From: Oscillibacter sp.
GTDB taxonomy: Bacteria; Bacillota; Clostridia; Oscillospirales; Oscillospiraceae
Direction of reading: 5' to 3'
DNA length: 6,125 nt
Assembly (NCBI GenBank): GCA_020025475.1
Contig: JAHHSA010000075.1
Location: 1-6,125, forward strand
The notes beneath the pieces are model-generated. The model saw only the letters and a program-made list of their open reading frames with translations. It searched no databases and was not told the origin of the DNA. Positions 5,201 through 6,125 of this stretch are shown piece by piece. Each line of letters opens with the position of its first letter. Positions within the stretch are counted from its first letter, which is position 1. The position numbers and the translations under genes are program-made.

Positions 5201-5935
5201 TTATACGATGAATCCTCCATCAGCCGCCAGCACCTGCCCTGTCACGAAGCTGGCTTTCTCCGAGGCAAAGTAGCTGACCGCGTGGGCGATATCCTCCGGT
5301 GTGCCCAGACGTCCCATGGGTGTCTGCTCAATCAGCATAGAGCGGGTCTCATCGCCTAGCATCTTCACCATATCTGTATCAATGCATCCGGGGGCGACGC
5401 AGTTGACCCGAATGCCTGAGGGGGCCAGTTCCAGCGCCAGAGAGCGGGTCAGGCCCACAATTGCTGCCTTGGTGCAGGCATAGGCAACCTCACAGCTGGC
5501 ACCCCGCAAGCCCCAGATGGAGGAGATATTCACGATGCAGCCCCGCTTTTCGGAGATCATGTGGGGCAGGACCTCCATGCAGGCGTTCCGCGCGCCAGTC
5601 AGGTTGACCGCCAGCATCCGATCCCAGCCCGCATCGTCCACATCCTGAAAGAGGCCAGCGGTAGAGATACCCGCATTGTTCACCAGCAGTTCTACAGGAC
5701 CCAGCTGCTGTTCACACAGACGCACCATCCGGCTCACCTGCGCCCTGTCTGACACGTCCGCCTGAACGGCAATGGCTGCGTGTCCCTTCTGGCACAGCTG
5801 TTCTGCCAGTGTCTCAGCCTCCTGAGTATGGGTAAAATAGTTGATACATACCGCCCAGCCCTCACTGCTGAGTTCTGCGGCGATGGCGTGTCCGATTCCC
5901 CGGGAAGCCCCGGTGACTAATGCTACCTTCTGCAT
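5201..5935 (-). CDS. SDR family oxidoreductase, FabG/YmfI-like
   Basis: This is a 244-residue classical short-chain dehydrogenase/reductase, a cytosolic NAD(P)H-dependent ketone reductase with a Rossmann fold. Motifs in place: cofactor-binding TGASRGIG (8-15), ADVSD (59-63), NNAG (86-89), Asn111, and the catalytic triad Ser139, Tyr152 and Lys156 (YACTK), followed by APG (181-183) and the C-terminal TGQVLAADGG region. Length and motifs match FabG-type 3-oxoacyl-ACP reductases. The stand-alone position, with no fatty-acid genes nearby, and the INY segment at 31-33 also fit the Firmicute YmfI type (EF-P 5-aminopentanone reductase); sequence alone does not decide. The ATG at 5935 follows AGGAGG by 8 bases. 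The gene is single, transcribed away from tRNA-Val, with its stop about 50 bases from repeat copy 2. Confidence 0.93.
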   Translation of the reverse strand: MQKVALVTGASRGIGHAIAAELSSEGWAVCINYFTHTQEAETLAEQLCQKGHAAIAVQADVSDRAQVSRMVRLCEQQLGPVELLVNNAGISTAGLFQDVDDAGWDRMLAVNLTGARNACMEVLPHMISEKRGCIVNISSIWGLRGASCEVAYACTKAAIVGLTRSLALELAPSGIRVNCVAPGCIDTDMVKMLGDETRSMLIEQTPMGRLGTPEDIAHAVSYFASEKASFVTGQVLAADGGFIV

Positions 5936-5980
5936 GGATCGTTCCTCCTATACAATGAGCCTTTCCGGCCTGATAGAGTC

Positions 5981-6008
5981 AGTATAGCAAAAAGATAAAA
6001 AATTTCAA
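5981..6008 (-). promoter_or_regulatory. promoter of the SDR reductase gene
   Basis: On the - strand, TTGAAA (complement of 6003-6008) is spaced 16 bases from TATACT (complement of 5981-5986). Transcription would begin near 5974, about 40 bases before the ATG. Its -35 box is 8 bases from that of the divergent tRNA-Val promoter. Confidence 0.65.
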
Positions 6009-6016
6009 CAAAAGGG

Positions 6017-6045
6017 TTGACAAACAGCGGTATATCGTGTATTCT
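6017..6045 (+). promoter_or_regulatory. promoter of tRNA-Val
   Basis: A perfect TTGACA (6017-6022) is followed after 17 bases by TATTCT (6040-6045). The A-rich tract just upstream (5988-6013) could act as an UP element. The expected start is near 6052, about 20 bases before the tRNA. Confidence 0.85.
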
Positions 6046-6070
6046 AACAATTGTTCCGCGCATGACCTAT

Positions 6071-6125
6071 GGACGATTAGCTCAGCTGGCTAGAGCACCT
6101 GCTTGACGTGCAGGGGGTCACAGGT
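6071..6125 (+). tRNA. tRNA-Val(GAC), 5' part only
   Basis: The 5' acceptor strand GGACGAT, a D arm with TAGCTCAGCTGG, and the anticodon stem CCTGC/GCAGG around loop TTGACGT are visible. The anticodon is GAC (6105-6107), reading valine GUC/GUU. The window ends at the start of the T arm (CACAGGT), so the 3' half and any further tRNAs in the operon are not seen. Confidence 0.95.

Overview
The window reads as an ordinary stretch of a chromosome from a low-to-mid GC Firmicute. Three of the four genes have AGGAGG-like ribosome binding sites, and the fourth has AAAGGGG. Promoters are sigma-A type (TTGACA/TATAAT), and the tRNAs carry encoded CCA ends and are followed by rho-independent terminators. 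The codon choice and protein types (CtpE-like P-type ATPase, YitT/DUF2179 protein, FabG-like reductase) suggest a gut Clostridia member, perhaps Oscillospiraceae. That placement is inference, not something read directly from a marker gene.

Layout from left to right: the 3' part of a tRNA-Gly(GCC) and its terminator (1-85); a gene-free stretch holding an orphan terminator and the ATPase promoter (about 86-386); a + strand P-type ATPase (387-2840); an intergenic region with a - strand terminator and the first copy of a two-hairpin repeat (2841-3046); a - strand two-gene operon, with a YitT-family membrane protein (4595-3711) followed by a short MurI-like racemase (3694-3047); a + strand tRNA-Thr(TGT)/tRNA-Tyr(GTA) operon with strong promoter, leader hairpin and terminator (4774-5052); a second copy of the two-hairpin repeat (5094-5154); a - strand FabG/YmfI-like short-chain reductase (5935-5201); and, divergent from it, the promoter and 5' part of a tRNA-Val(GAC) (6017-6125, cut by the window edge).

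The protein genes do not form one obvious pathway. The ATPase is probably a calcium/cation pump. The YitT protein and racemase are co-transcribed and may share a role. The reductase is a single-gene unit. All three protein transcription units lie between tRNA genes. I see no integrase, transposase, CRISPR array or defence module, and no evidence of a new multi-gene system. The most interesting signals are non-coding: a ~60-nt dispersed two-hairpin repeat with conserved geometry, present twice in 6 kb, and several promoter-proximal palindromes.
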